Source: Litorimonas sp051251645 | Lineage (GTDB): Bacteria; Pseudomonadota; Alphaproteobacteria; Caulobacterales; Maricaulaceae | Assembly: GCA_051251645.1 (NCBI GenBank) | Contig: JBPOEY010000001.1 | Coordinates: 620,001-684,000 of the forward strand | Reading direction: 5' to 3' | DNA length: 64,000 nucleotides | Shown here: piece by piece, positions 9,448 through 18,550 of the stretch | Position numbering within the stretch: the first letter of the stretch is position 1 | Layout: every line of letters begins with the position of its first letter | Program-made: the position numbers and the translations under genes | Notes under the pieces: generated by a model | What the model was told of the DNA's origin: nothing | Seen by the model: only the letters and a program-made list of their open reading frames with translations | Database searches by the model: none

Positions 9448-10041
9448 TTAGCCCGAGGTTTTCGGGCCCAATGTCGACACATAAACGGGGCCGAATTCAA
9501 CGGTCTGCGCGGCCTTGCCGAGCTGGTATTCGACCTTCAACGTGCCCGCCGGATAGTCCGCATCCGCTGTGCCTGAAAGGTTCATCAGTTCCCATTCGTT
9601 GCTGGGGAATACATCCTGAGACAGGATATAGTCATAAGGCTCCTCATTCCGACCCATGAACAAAGAGACAATAGCGGTTTCTCGACCTGCCGCGGGTTTC
9701 TTTGTGCGTGCGTAGAAGAAAATTTGAACCTCTTCGCCTTTGCTGACGGCCTCGGCAATTTGAACACTCAGGTTAGAGTCCCAGGCTCTCGGTTGTTTCT
9801 TTTTAAGCCGCGCACTGATGGCCTTGCCGGAAGACATGGCCTCGGCATCGATGACCTTCGTTTTGAGATCATTGCCTTTTGCGTCCCATTCCAAATCGAA
9901 CGGATTATGCAGCAACTCCCCTGGAAGCGCGTCATCCAGCGCTTGTAGCGCCGCGTCGGCATCTTGGGCTTGCACGGGCGTTGTGACCATCATGACGGAT
10001 GCGGCCAGTAAGCTCACCAAAGCCGTTCTTGTAATTAACAT
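9448..10041 (-). CDS. Secreted protein with a CBM4/9-like (galactose-binding fold) domain
   Basis: A 197-residue exported protein with a signal peptide ending near PVQAQDAD. The rest looks like one beta-sandwich of the carbohydrate-binding CBM4/9 type: RAWDSNLSVQIAEAVSKGEE, VQIFFYARTKK, WELMNLSGTADADYPAGTLK and a closing VEFGPVYVSTLG strand. No catalytic domain is present. AGGGGAGA precedes the ATG. It is downstream of the TPR gene on the same strand and may share its LacI-type promoter. A glycan-binding role in the periplasm or outside fits the locus, but the family call is by eye. Confidence 0.6.
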   Translation of the reverse strand: MLITRTALVSLLAASVMMVTTPVQAQDADAALQALDDALPGELLHNPFDLEWDAKGNDLKTKVIDAEAMSSGKAISARLKKKQPRAWDSNLSVQIAEAVSKGEEVQIFFYARTKKPAAGRETAIVSLFMGRNEEPYDYILSQDVFPSNEWELMNLSGTADADYPAGTLKVEYQLGKAAQTVEFGPVYVSTLGPKTSG

Positions 10042-10130
10042 TATTAAATCTCCCCTTCACGCCGTCATCGATTGCGGCTTTGATAAAATGTTCCGTCTGA
10101 ACACAGGTTGAAAGATCAACCGCGCGCGGA

Positions 10131-10949
10131 TTACTGGACTTCAACGGCCCGTGTAATTTGCTTGGCGAGTTCTATGGTCGCTTCGCGCAATGGCTGGATG
10201 TCATCACAATCGATCCGTTCACATCGTCGTCTTTGCTTGTCGAGTTTTTCGAGTTGATCCGCTGCGGATTCGAAATCCGAATCCATTATATTGAGTAAGC
10301 CCAAGCGCATGCGCGCATCATAATTGCTTTCATCATAGCGTAAGGATTGCTTCAGCGAGACTTTAGCTTCCTCATACTTGCCAAGCTTTATTTCTGATAA
10401 TCCAGACATGTAGCGTGTGAAGCCAAAGTCTTCATAAGTGACTTTTCCATCTGTCAAAAGCGTACGCCCTTCACGGCGGCGATTGATAAAGTTCGATGTT
10501 ACGCCCGAATTTGCCGACAAGGCACTGCTTGAGGATTGGGCTGGTGCGCCCCCGCCGCGAGAATTGACGCTGGAACTTAAATTGTTTCCCGCGTCGGCTT
10601 GGGCCTGAGCCCGGTCCGCGGACAAAACAGCATCTTCGGCCGCGCTCTCCCGTGCGCGCTCAAACCGTCTCAGACCCTTGAACTCTTGCTCAAATTCAAT
10701 CTCAGCTGTTACGAAATCCCCGCGAAAGAAAGCGTCCATGCCTTCATGCTGACCCGTGATAATTGTTCCCCGCGCGATGACTTCATCTTCAATGATTGTC
10801 TCGGCTTGCAGGTTTTCGTCGCCGGTTTGGGATGCTGCGATGTTGGTCGTTGGTGGCGTTGATGTTTGTGCGTAACTGAGGGGCGCGACAAAACATAAAG
10901 CTGCGCTGGCTAAGAGCGGATGAAAAAAGCATCGCGAAAAATTTTTCAT
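10131..10949 (-). CDS. Exported tetratricopeptide-repeat protein
   Basis: A 272-residue protein starting MKNFSRCFFHPLLASAALCF with a signal peptide ending around SYAQTS. The central part is Gln/Ala/Ser-rich (residues about 115-160). The C-terminal third has TPR-like helices (YMSGLSEIKLGKYEEAKVSL, YDARMRLGLLNIMDSDFESA). A pair of cysteines, RRCERIDCDD, sits near the end. The frame extends upstream to 10985, but the ATG at 10949 has GGAAG upstream and starts the signal peptide. It is divergent from the GH3 gene, with a LacI-type operator between them, so a scaffold role in glycan use is inferred. Confidence 0.7.
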   Translation of the reverse strand: MKNFSRCFFHPLLASAALCFVAPLSYAQTSTPPTTNIAASQTGDENLQAETIIEDEVIARGTIITGQHEGMDAFFRGDFVTAEIEFEQEFKGLRRFERARESAAEDAVLSADRAQAQADAGNNLSSSVNSRGGGAPAQSSSSALSANSGVTSNFINRRREGRTLLTDGKVTYEDFGFTRYMSGLSEIKLGKYEEAKVSLKQSLRYDESNYDARMRLGLLNIMDSDFESAADQLEKLDKQRRRCERIDCDDIQPLREATIELAKQITRAVEVQ

Positions 10950-10999
10950 GTTCCGTAGCTTCCAAATTGACGTGGCGACGATCATTGCCTAACCGTAAC

Positions 11000-11017
11000 G
11001 GTGTTATCGCTACCATT
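11000..11017 (-). promoter_or_regulatory. Candidate LacI-family operator, TPR/GH3 divergent promoter
   Basis: Read on the minus strand the site is AATGGTAGCGATAACACC. It shares TAGCG and flanking positions with the perfect palindrome at 24381 and with four other sites in the window. It lies between the divergent TPR (start 10949) and GH3 (start 11074) genes and could control both. Confidence 0.6.
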
Positions 11018-11073
11018 TTAAAGAATATTGACTGGCAAAAGTCAAATGGCGTCAATTTCGGGAGAGAAAGACC

Positions 11074-13581
11074 ATGTATCGCACGAGGAATATTCGGCTG
11101 AGCGCAATGAGCGCCGCATCAGTTTTCATTCTTGCAGCCTGTGTTGCGACAAACTCTGTTGTCAAAGGTGACAGTGCCGCGACATTGGAGACGACAATGA
11201 TCCACCCTGAGAAATGGCCTGAGATAATGACGGCGGCTCTTGATCCTGCTGTCGAAGCCCGGGTCGATGACCTTCTCTCCAAAATGACGTTGAAGCAGAA
11301 AGTCGGTCAGGTCATCCAAGGGGACACAAATTCCCTGACGGCGGAAGATGTCAAAAACTATCGGCTTGGCTCGGTTCTCAGTGGCGGCAACTCTGCGCCC
11401 GGGGACAAACCTTATGCGGGCACACAAGCGTGGCTAGATGCAGCGGATGCTTATTATGCCGCCTCAATCGATCCAGAAGGCGTCGAAGTCGCTATTCCAA
11501 TGATTTGGGGCATTGATGCGGTTCATGGCCACACAAACTTAATCGGCGGCGTCGTGTTTCCGCATAATATTGGCTTGGGCGCTGCCAACGATCCAGACTT
11601 AATCCACCGCATTTCCGAAATCACAGCGCAGGAGCTTAATGTCTCTGGCCATGATTGGACGTTTGCGCCGACTTTGGCGGTGCCGCAGAATGATCGGTGG
11701 GGCCGCGCCTATGAAGGCTTCTCGGAAAATCCTGATATTGTTAAATCTTACGGTGGCGAAATCGTCATGGGCTTGCAAGGGGAGATTGGGTCGGATGGTT
11801 TCATGGGGCCAGACCGCGTCATCTCCACGGCGAAGCACTTTTTGGGCGATGGCGGCACAGAGAACGGTGTCGATCAAGGCGACGCCCGTATCTCTGAAGG
11901 AGAGCTACGCGACATTCATTTACCTGGCTACGAAACGGCCATAGCGACGGGGGCTCAATCTGTCATGGCGAGCTTCTCGTCATGGCAAGGTCAACCTATG
12001 CACGGTCAAAAGGAACTTATGACGGACGTCCTGAAAGGCCGCATGAATTTTCAGGGTTTCGTTGTCGGTGACTGGAACGGCCATGCGCTGATCCCTGACT
12101 GTACGGCGACGGACTGCCCTCAAGCGCTTAATGCGGGCCTCGACATGTATATGGCACCGGATAGCTGGAAGGGACTGTATGAATCGACGCTGAAGCATGT
12201 TGAATCTGGACGGATTCCAATGGCGCGTCTTGATGATGCCGTCCGACGTATTTTGCGGGCTAAAGTAAACTCGGGCATTTTCGAGAAACCGCAGCCGAGC
12301 TTACGCCCTCTGTCTGGCCGGACGGATTTGCTGGGATCCTCAGCCCACCGAGATGTGGCGCGTGAAGCCGTTCGCAAGTCCCTCGTGTTGCTGAAGAACA
12401 ATGACCAAACGCTGCCACTGGCAGAAAATTCACGAGTTCATGTTGTTGGTGCAGGGGCTGATAGTATCACGAAACTGGCAGGCGGTTGGACCTTGTCGTG
12501 GCAGGGTCGCGACCACGTCAATAGCGATTTTCCGAATGGCGAAAGCTTTCTCACCGCGCTGAAACGCGAAGTGGAGGGGGCCGGGGGCACGGTTACATTT
12601 GACGCAGAAGGGTCAACTGTTCCGACGAACACCGATGTTGTGATCGCCGTCTTTGGTGAGGACCCCTATGCAGAATTCCAGGGCGATATTGAAAATGTCG
12701 ATTTCGTTCCAAATGATTTTGACACGAACCGTCTCGGGGCCTTCAAGGCCGCGGGTTTGCCGGTCGTGTCTGTGTTTATTTCAGGTCGTCCACTCTGGAC
12801 TAATCCGGAAATGAATGACTCGGATGCGTTTGTTGCAGCTTGGCTGCCGGGCAGTGAGGCTGCGGGTATATCTGATCTCTTGTTCCAGACTGAGCCCGAT
12901 TATGACTTCACAGGCCGTTTGTCATTCTCATGGCCGAAGCTGGCCACGCAGGTCTTGCTGAACAAACAGCACCCTAATTATGACCCGCTCTTTGAGCTGG
13001 GTTATGGTCTCTCGCTGAGTGACAATGTCGATATTGGACCTCTGTCAGAAGAGAGTGGCGTTGAAAACGCTGGTGCACAGAAGAGCGTCATCTTTGCCAA
13101 GGGTGTCACCTCACAGCCATGGCGCCTTGCAGTTAATGGCTCGACGATCGACCTGCCATATCGTGACGACGCCGTGACGGCGACAGCATACGATATGGCC
13201 GCACAAGAAGACTCGCTGCGTCTTGCCTTTTCCGATGCTGAGTCCGTCTTCTCAATCGCGTCCGGCTATCCGTTGGACTACGCCCGAGAAGCCAATGGTG
13301 CGATGGAATTGTCATTCATGATGATGTCCCTATCGGGCGATAAAACTGTCCGAATCGGGGCTGGGTGCATTGAACTAGCGGGGTGTAAGAACTTTCATGC
13401 TTTGAATATTGGGTCTGAGTGGAAAGAAACACGTATTTCTCTACGCTGCGCGGCAAAATATGGCGTCGATCTACAGTATATGAAGAATGCTTTCACTGTC
13501 GAAGGGCAAGCCGATCTCGACGTTGCGGTCGCCAATGTAATTTTGAAGCAGGAGAGTTCTGACTCGATCAGATGCGACTAA
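11074..13581 (+). CDS. GH3 beta-glucosidase, ExoP-type lipoprotein
   Basis: An exo-acting glycosidase of family GH3, 835 residues. The signal ends FILAAC, indicating a lipoprotein. The N-terminal barrel includes IWGIDAVHGH, RWGRAYEGFSE and STAKHFLGDGGTENGVDQGD; the nucleophile is D333 in GFVVGDWNGH. The second GH3 domain carries RKSLVLLKNNDQTLPL and the C-terminal ~170 residues resemble the extra beta-sandwich of ExoP-type exo-1,3/1,4-beta-glucanases. AGAGAAAG precedes the ATG. A LacI-type operator lies about 60 bp upstream. It probably removes glucose from beta-glucan or hemicellulose oligosaccharides in the periplasm; specificity is inferred. Confidence 0.9.
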   Translation: MYRTRNIRLSAMSAASVFILAACVATNSVVKGDSAATLETTMIHPEKWPEIMTAALDPAVEARVDDLLSKMTLKQKVGQVIQGDTNSLTAEDVKNYRLGSVLSGGNSAPGDKPYAGTQAWLDAADAYYAASIDPEGVEVAIPMIWGIDAVHGHTNLIGGVVFPHNIGLGAANDPDLIHRISEITAQELNVSGHDWTFAPTLAVPQNDRWGRAYEGFSENPDIVKSYGGEIVMGLQGEIGSDGFMGPDRVISTAKHFLGDGGTENGVDQGDARISEGELRDIHLPGYETAIATGAQSVMASFSSWQGQPMHGQKELMTDVLKGRMNFQGFVVGDWNGHALIPDCTATDCPQALNAGLDMYMAPDSWKGLYESTLKHVESGRIPMARLDDAVRRILRAKVNSGIFEKPQPSLRPLSGRTDLLGSSAHRDVAREAVRKSLVLLKNNDQTLPLAENSRVHVVGAGADSITKLAGGWTLSWQGRDHVNSDFPNGESFLTALKREVEGAGGTVTFDAEGSTVPTNTDVVIAVFGEDPYAEFQGDIENVDFVPNDFDTNRLGAFKAAGLPVVSVFISGRPLWTNPEMNDSDAFVAAWLPGSEAAGISDLLFQTEPDYDFTGRLSFSWPKLATQVLLNKQHPNYDPLFELGYGLSLSDNVDIGPLSEESGVENAGAQKSVIFAKGVTSQPWRLAVNGSTIDLPYRDDAVTATAYDMAAQEDSLRLAFSDAESVFSIASGYPLDYAREANGAMELSFMMMSLSGDKTVRIGAGCIELAGCKNFHALNIGSEWKETRISLRCAAKYGVDLQYMKNAFTVEGQADLDVAVANVILKQESSDSIRCD

Positions 13582-13593
13582 ACATCCAAAAAG

Positions 13594-13629
13594 CGCTTGA
13601 AGTGTGACAAAAACGTCACATTTCAAGCG
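13594..13629. terminator. Strong 15-bp hairpin after the GH3 gene
   Basis: CGCTTGAAGTGTGAC and GTCACATTTCAAGCG form a 15-bp stem, with one pair that is G-U in RNA, around a six-base AAAAAC loop. It begins 13 bp after the GH3 stop. No U-tract follows, so it is not a textbook intrinsic terminator; it may terminate, stabilise the 3' end, or bind a regulator as DNA. Confidence 0.5.
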
Positions 13630-13685
13630 TGAGCGCGTTCATATTGCCAAAATGTTATTGACAAAAAAAGCTCCATGCTGACAAG

Positions 13686-13703
13686 AATGTTAGCGGTAAC
13701 TTT
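13686..13703 (+). promoter_or_regulatory. Candidate LacI-family operator, TonB receptor promoter
   Basis: AATGTTAGCGGTAACTTT matches the window's operator pattern and lies 73 bp before the receptor start. A TTGACA hexamer at 13658-13663 could be the -35 element, putting the operator over or just after the promoter, as for a repressor. Confidence 0.6.
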
Positions 13704-13775
13704 TTTGTCAAAATTGACGGAAAAGCTCGATAATAAAACGAACCAAACTGACAAAATGTCAACAGGGGAAAATCT

Positions 13776-16700
13776 ATGACCAACTCAGATACAGCGCGCA
13801 TGGCGTTGTCGAGCCGGCTCTTGCTGTCCGGTACCACGGCACTCGCACTCGCTTTTATGGCGCCACAAGTTTTCGCTCAGGATGCCCCGGGTGAGGAAAT
13901 TAGCGATATTGCTGACGAAGACATGGACGAGGTTGTCGCCACAGGTATCCGTAGCGCGTTACGCAAAGCGCGGGACCTTAAGCGTGATGCTGACACAGCC
14001 GTTGACTCGATCACGGCATCGGACGTCTCAACTCTCCCCGACCTCTCCGTCGCCGAAGCACTCGCCCGTATTCCTGGCGTGGTTGTGCAGCGGATCGCGC
14101 TCGGTGCCAGTGAAGGCGACTTCCCGTCTCCTGAAGGCGGTGGTAACTTGATCCGGGGTCTTACACTTGTCCGTTCCGAGTTTAATGGTCGTGATGCATT
14201 TTCTGCCAATGGCGGACGGTCACTTGATTTCGGGACAATCCCACCAGAGCTTATCGGCGCTGTTGATGTTTATAAAAATACATCGGCTGACTTGATCGAA
14301 GGCGGTATCGGCGGGTCAATTAACCTAAGAACACTTGAGCCATTTGACCGGAGTGGTCGCATCGCCGTTATCACTCTTGACGGAACTTACACAGACTTAC
14401 GCGATGAATGGAGCCCAGACTATAGTATTTTGCTTGGTGACCGTTGGCAGACAGATGCAGGCGAATTTGGCTTGCTCGGATCGTTCTCATCCTCTGAATT
14501 GAAATCAGACTTGCATGGCTTTCAAATCGGTCAACTTGTTCCTTACACGCAAAATGGACAGACCGTGGCTGTTCCCTCCGGATTTCAGCTACGAACGAAC
14601 GATGTGGATCGTGAGCGCGACAGCTATTATCTCGCGGGTCAGTATCGCAATAATGACGGGACGCTTGAGGCCACGGCGAAATACTCCCGTATCGAAAATA
14701 CGGTGGATAGTAACGAACGCACATTGGAATATTTTACCGACGGGGAAAGTTGGAACCAAATCGATGTGACAGGGATGATTACGTCACCGTTCTCTTCGGC
14801 AGGCATTCCGCAATGTCAGGGTGAAAACGATCCGACCCCAGATAATCCGACATGTGAGATGACCCAGCCGGTGACGGGCTTGTATGAGTCAGGCCTTATC
14901 TCGAATAGTCTCAGAGATTGGACGAATGAACGAGCAAATGAAGGCTTCGGAAACGGCGCAAATTTCACTAATTTGGGAATTAATCAGCAAGACAGCTCTA
15001 AAACTGACGATCTGAGTTTAAATGTGAAGTGGCGTCCAAGTGATCAGTGGTTTGTTCAGGTTGACGGACACCGGACAACCGCAGAATTTGACAGAAAGCG
15101 TTTGTGGGCAGGGTCCAGGTTTTTCTCTGATTTCAACTTCAATGCAGATTTAGATGATCCCTATGTAACACTTATTTTGGACCCAGAAGCGCAGCCAATC
15201 CGGCGTGCCGGGGGTGGAGCGCCATTGACGGGTGATTTGACCAATCCTGCGAATTCGTTCTTCCTCTTTATGGCAGACGAATTCCAAGATAATGAAGGCG
15301 ACATGTACGCGGTTCGCGGCGATGTCGAATATGAATTCGAGAATGATGGTTGGTTTGACAGCATCAAATTTGGTGCTCGTTTCGCCGAGCGTGACCAAAC
15401 AAATCGTGAAGCCGGCTTAAACTGGGCGGCGGTTGCCCCACCTTGGGCTGGTGGCTATCTTCCATTCTCAGAGGTTTCGTCTCAGTCAGCGGAAGTCGTC
15501 GATTTCTCAGACTTCTTCAGAGGCGGTCTTGTTCGCGGAGCAAACACACAAGTGACGTTTGCTGACCGCAATCTTCTCGCAGATTATGAAGGTTTCGTTT
15601 CTGCGATCGCGGGTGAATCCTCAATCCCTCAGAGCGTCAATGGGGACGGACTGACCAGCTACGGGGACTGGAATCCACTTATGCAGAATGGCGTTGTTGA
15701 TTATGCCGGACGAGGTGGCGTTGGTGACATAACTGAGAAGACACAAAACTATTATGCCCGACTCGACTTTGGCAATGAATTTGACAATGGCATGTCGATT
15801 GATGCCAATGTCGGTGTCCGTTATACGAAATCCGACGTTTCGGGTCAGGGGGCTCTCCGTTATAATGAAGTCTCTAGTGGAAATGCTGTCGGACAAAGGC
15901 CTGTAGATTTTAGCCCTGAAGCTGTCGCCTATTTCACCCAAGCCGACATCGAGCGTAGCGGAAAATTCAGTTCGGACGAACGGTGGTTGCCATCCTTGAA
16001 CGTCAAGTGGAACTTGAATGACAGTCAGCTTATTCGTTTTGCTGTCAGTGAAAACATCACGCGCCCGAACATTGCTCAGCTGCGTCCTGATCAGTCAGCA
16101 AATGGTGCCTTCAGGTTTGAGTCAACGACGGACCCAACAGTCCCACAAGATCAGCGTATTGTAGATATTTCGCTTAATCAGATCAATATATACGGCGGCA
16201 ATCCAGATCTGAAACCGATCCTCTCCACGAACTATGATTTATCTTACGAATACTACTTTGGAGATGAAAACTCACTGACGGCATCTTTCTTCCGCAAGGA
16301 TATTCGCAATAATATTATCTACGCGAGTAAAACTTTGGATACTGTCACCCTTGATGGTGATGAAGTTGCGATTGTGTTCAACGGTGATGTTAACCAGGAT
16401 AAGGCCGAAATTAACGGTGTTGAAATTGCCTATCAGCAGTTTTATGATTTCCTTCCCGGCTTTCTGTCGAACTTAGGCCTTCAAGCGAACTATACGTATA
16501 TTGATGCATCAACGAATGCACCTATTGCGAGCGCGGTTGAAGGGGATCCTGAATTCAACAACTTTGAACGGGTGTACCGTTATGGCGTGACTAACTTCTT
16601 GGGTCTTTCAGAGCATTCGGCAAATCTAATTGGCATATATCAATCTGATAAAGTCGAGGTTCGTCTCGCGTATAACTGGCGTTCAGAATATCTGAGTTCT

Positions 16701-16931
16701 TATCGTGATTACGTGACAGGGAACCCAATTTTCCAAGAAGATCGTGGTTATTTGGATGGTTCCTTCAAATACGACTTTGACGAACATCTTCAGTTCCGGT
16801 TCCAAATCGCCAATATTCTGGATACGAAGGCCAATGCCACACAGCAAATTGATGCTGCGGGACAGCGCTTTGGCCGGACGAGCTTTGTCGGTGATCGTCG
16901 TATCCGAGTTGGTCTGCGCTACGCCTTCTAA
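13776..16931 (+). CDS. TonB-dependent receptor (carbohydrate-type)
   Basis: Outer-membrane active transporter of 1051 residues. A signal peptide ends near VFAQD (A34). A TonB-box-like DEVVATG (residues 51-57) is followed by the plug domain (SALRKARDLKRDADTAVDSI, LSVAEALARIPGVVVQR, GGSINLRTLEPFD) and a large barrel ending RIRVGLRYAF with terminal Phe. This size and the VATGIRSALRKA start are typical of the carbohydrate-uptake receptors of Caulobacterales and gammaproteobacterial glycan degraders. AGGGGAA precedes the ATG. Its position between a GH3 gene and the halogenase operon, with a LacI-type operator upstream, points to uptake of hemicellulose oligosaccharides. Confidence 0.93.
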   Translation: MTNSDTARMALSSRLLLSGTTALALAFMAPQVFAQDAPGEEISDIADEDMDEVVATGIRSALRKARDLKRDADTAVDSITASDVSTLPDLSVAEALARIPGVVVQRIALGASEGDFPSPEGGGNLIRGLTLVRSEFNGRDAFSANGGRSLDFGTIPPELIGAVDVYKNTSADLIEGGIGGSINLRTLEPFDRSGRIAVITLDGTYTDLRDEWSPDYSILLGDRWQTDAGEFGLLGSFSSSELKSDLHGFQIGQLVPYTQNGQTVAVPSGFQLRTNDVDRERDSYYLAGQYRNNDGTLEATAKYSRIENTVDSNERTLEYFTDGESWNQIDVTGMITSPFSSAGIPQCQGENDPTPDNPTCEMTQPVTGLYESGLISNSLRDWTNERANEGFGNGANFTNLGINQQDSSKTDDLSLNVKWRPSDQWFVQVDGHRTTAEFDRKRLWAGSRFFSDFNFNADLDDPYVTLILDPEAQPIRRAGGGAPLTGDLTNPANSFFLFMADEFQDNEGDMYAVRGDVEYEFENDGWFDSIKFGARFAERDQTNREAGLNWAAVAPPWAGGYLPFSEVSSQSAEVVDFSDFFRGGLVRGANTQVTFADRNLLADYEGFVSAIAGESSIPQSVNGDGLTSYGDWNPLMQNGVVDYAGRGGVGDITEKTQNYYARLDFGNEFDNGMSIDANVGVRYTKSDVSGQGALRYNEVSSGNAVGQRPVDFSPEAVAYFTQADIERSGKFSSDERWLPSLNVKWNLNDSQLIRFAVSENITRPNIAQLRPDQSANGAFRFESTTDPTVPQDQRIVDISLNQINIYGGNPDLKPILSTNYDLSYEYYFGDENSLTASFFRKDIRNNIIYASKTLDTVTLDGDEVAIVFNGDVNQDKAEINGVEIAYQQFYDFLPGFLSNLGLQANYTYIDASTNAPIASAVEGDPEFNNFERVYRYGVTNFLGLSEHSANLIGIYQSDKVEVRLAYNWRSEYLSSYRDYVTGNPIFQEDRGYLDGSFKYDFDEHLQFRFQIANILDTKANATQQIDAAGQRFGRTSFVGDRRIRVGLRYAF

Positions 16932-16953
16932 GCTGAGCGACAACAAGAATTTG

Positions 16954-16984
16954 AAAGGAGGGGTTTTCCCCTCCTTTTTTTATG
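16954..16984 (+). terminator. Intrinsic terminator of the TonB receptor gene
   Basis: AAAGGAGGGG, a TTTT loop and CCCCTCCTTT form a 10-bp stem that runs into a T-tract. It lies 22 bp after the receptor stop and separates it from the convergent halogenase operon. Confidence 0.9.
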
Positions 16985-17037
16985 GCTGTTTGATAAGAAT
17001 AATGAGCGCAACCAGTTGAGGTTAACGCAACACGAAA

Positions 17038-18549
17038 TCAGAGATCAGATTTACAGTTCGTGTCGATGAAGGCTTGATGCTCGGGCATGGACTCAAGGCA
17101 TTTGGCCCACGTCTGATGAATGTCCGACATGCGCTGATCCAATTGTTCATCGGACATCATATTGGCCAGCGGGTGGTGGTGCTTGGGGCTGAGGCCTTGG
17201 CCATGCATGACCGCAAACCAGCTCGCTTCGCCGAACACTTCATTGTCATGGCGATAGACCCGCGCATTTTCGTTATAAATCGCGATCCGGTCTTTTAAGC
17301 TCTTTGGTATGTCCATTGTCCGGACGTGGTTCCAGAATGGGCTATCGTCGCGCTCAGTAACGTAATAATGCAGCACGAGGAAATCCCGGACCTGTTCATA
17401 TTCTAACCGCGTGCGCGCATTATAATAATCAATTGTGGGCTGGTTAAAGCTTTTGTCCGGGAAATTGGTCAGTAGCCGCGCAATCGCAGTCTGAATCATA
17501 TGGATGGATGTCGATTCCAATGGTTCCATAAACCCGGCGGCGAGGCCCAATGAGACAACGTTCTTATTCCATGTTTGCTTTCGCACACCCGTTTTGAAGC
17601 GAAGAAAATTCGGTTCACCGATCGGTTGGCCATCCATGCCTTCTTGGAGTATTTTTAGCGCCTCTTGGTCGCTCATATAGTCGCTACAATAGACATGGCC
17701 GTTCCCGGTTCTGGATTGAAGCGGAATTCGCCATTGCCACCCAGCTTTTTTGGCTGTGGCGCGCGTATAGGGCAGGGGGTCGCCGACGGTATCACACGCC
17801 TGTGCGACCGCGCGGTTGCACGGCAAGACATCGGACCAATCATCATAGCCAGTCTTCAATGTTTCTTCGATCAACAACCCGCGAAAGCCCGAGCAATCAA
17901 TGAAAAATTCGGCCTCATGACGCTCGCCGTTTTCAAGGGTAACGCCTTCGACATGGCCCGTTTCGGCATTTTGACTGACATCAATGACCCGGCCTTCAAC
18001 GCGTTTGACGCCTAACCCTTCTGCGAACTCGCGCATGAATTTGGCGTAGAGGCTAGCATCGAATTGAAAGGCGTAGGCGATTGTATTTAAAGGAGAGTTT
18101 TTAAGGTTGATCGGGCGTTGAAACTTGCCTGCTTTGGCAGCCATCGTTTGTAAATTGTAATCATCAATGGGAGGAACATGTTCATTTTGCGCATGGCGGT
18201 GCCAAAAATGATGGAACTGTAAGCCGTCCATCGGGACGCCGTAAGGGCCAAAAGAGTGGAGATAGCTCTCCCCAAGATGACCCCAATCATTAAACTCAAT
18301 GCCAAGTTTAAAGGTCGCATTGGTTTTACGAACAAAGTCATCCTCTGCGAGTCCCAAGAGGCGGTTGAAATAAAGAATATGCGGAATTGTGGCTTCGCCA
18401 ACGCCGACGGTGCCGATGGCTTCGGACTCGACCAATGTAATCTCTATATCATCATGGTTGAGCAGGCGTGATAGAGCCGCCGCCGCCATCCATCCCGCCG
18501 TGCCGCCGCCAACAATCATGATTTTGCGTATGTTTGTGTCAGGCAGCAT
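17038..18549 (-). CDS. Flavin-dependent tryptophan-halogenase family protein (4th gene of operon)
   Basis: A 503-residue member of the Trp_halogenase family, FADH2-dependent enzymes that make hypohalous acid. It has GGGTAGWMAAAAL (FAD-binding GxGxxG), the lysine of TNATFKLGIEF (K81, equivalent to the catalytic Lys of PrnA/RebH), GWQWRIPLQ (the WxWxIP signature) and FMEPLESTSIHMI with the conserved Glu. ATG at 18549 lies one base after the stop of the previous gene, so I prefer it to the longer frame. This subfamily commonly neighbours TonB receptors; the natural substrate is unknown and is not necessarily tryptophan. Confidence 0.88.
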   Translation of the reverse strand: MLPDTNIRKIMIVGGGTAGWMAAAALSRLLNHDDIEITLVESEAIGTVGVGEATIPHILYFNRLLGLAEDDFVRKTNATFKLGIEFNDWGHLGESYLHSFGPYGVPMDGLQFHHFWHRHAQNEHVPPIDDYNLQTMAAKAGKFQRPINLKNSPLNTIAYAFQFDASLYAKFMREFAEGLGVKRVEGRVIDVSQNAETGHVEGVTLENGERHEAEFFIDCSGFRGLLIEETLKTGYDDWSDVLPCNRAVAQACDTVGDPLPYTRATAKKAGWQWRIPLQSRTGNGHVYCSDYMSDQEALKILQEGMDGQPIGEPNFLRFKTGVRKQTWNKNVVSLGLAAGFMEPLESTSIHMIQTAIARLLTNFPDKSFNQPTIDYYNARTRLEYEQVRDFLVLHYYVTERDDSPFWNHVRTMDIPKSLKDRIAIYNENARVYRHDNEVFGEASWFAVMHGQGLSPKHHHPLANMMSDEQLDQRMSDIHQTWAKCLESMPEHQAFIDTNCKSDL

Positions 18550-18550
18550 A

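Noticed and set aside
13603..13620. CRP-type site TGTGAC-N6-GTCACA
   Set aside because: The GTGA/TCAC half-sites are eight bases apart instead of six, and the sequence is fully explained as the top of the 15-bp hairpin.
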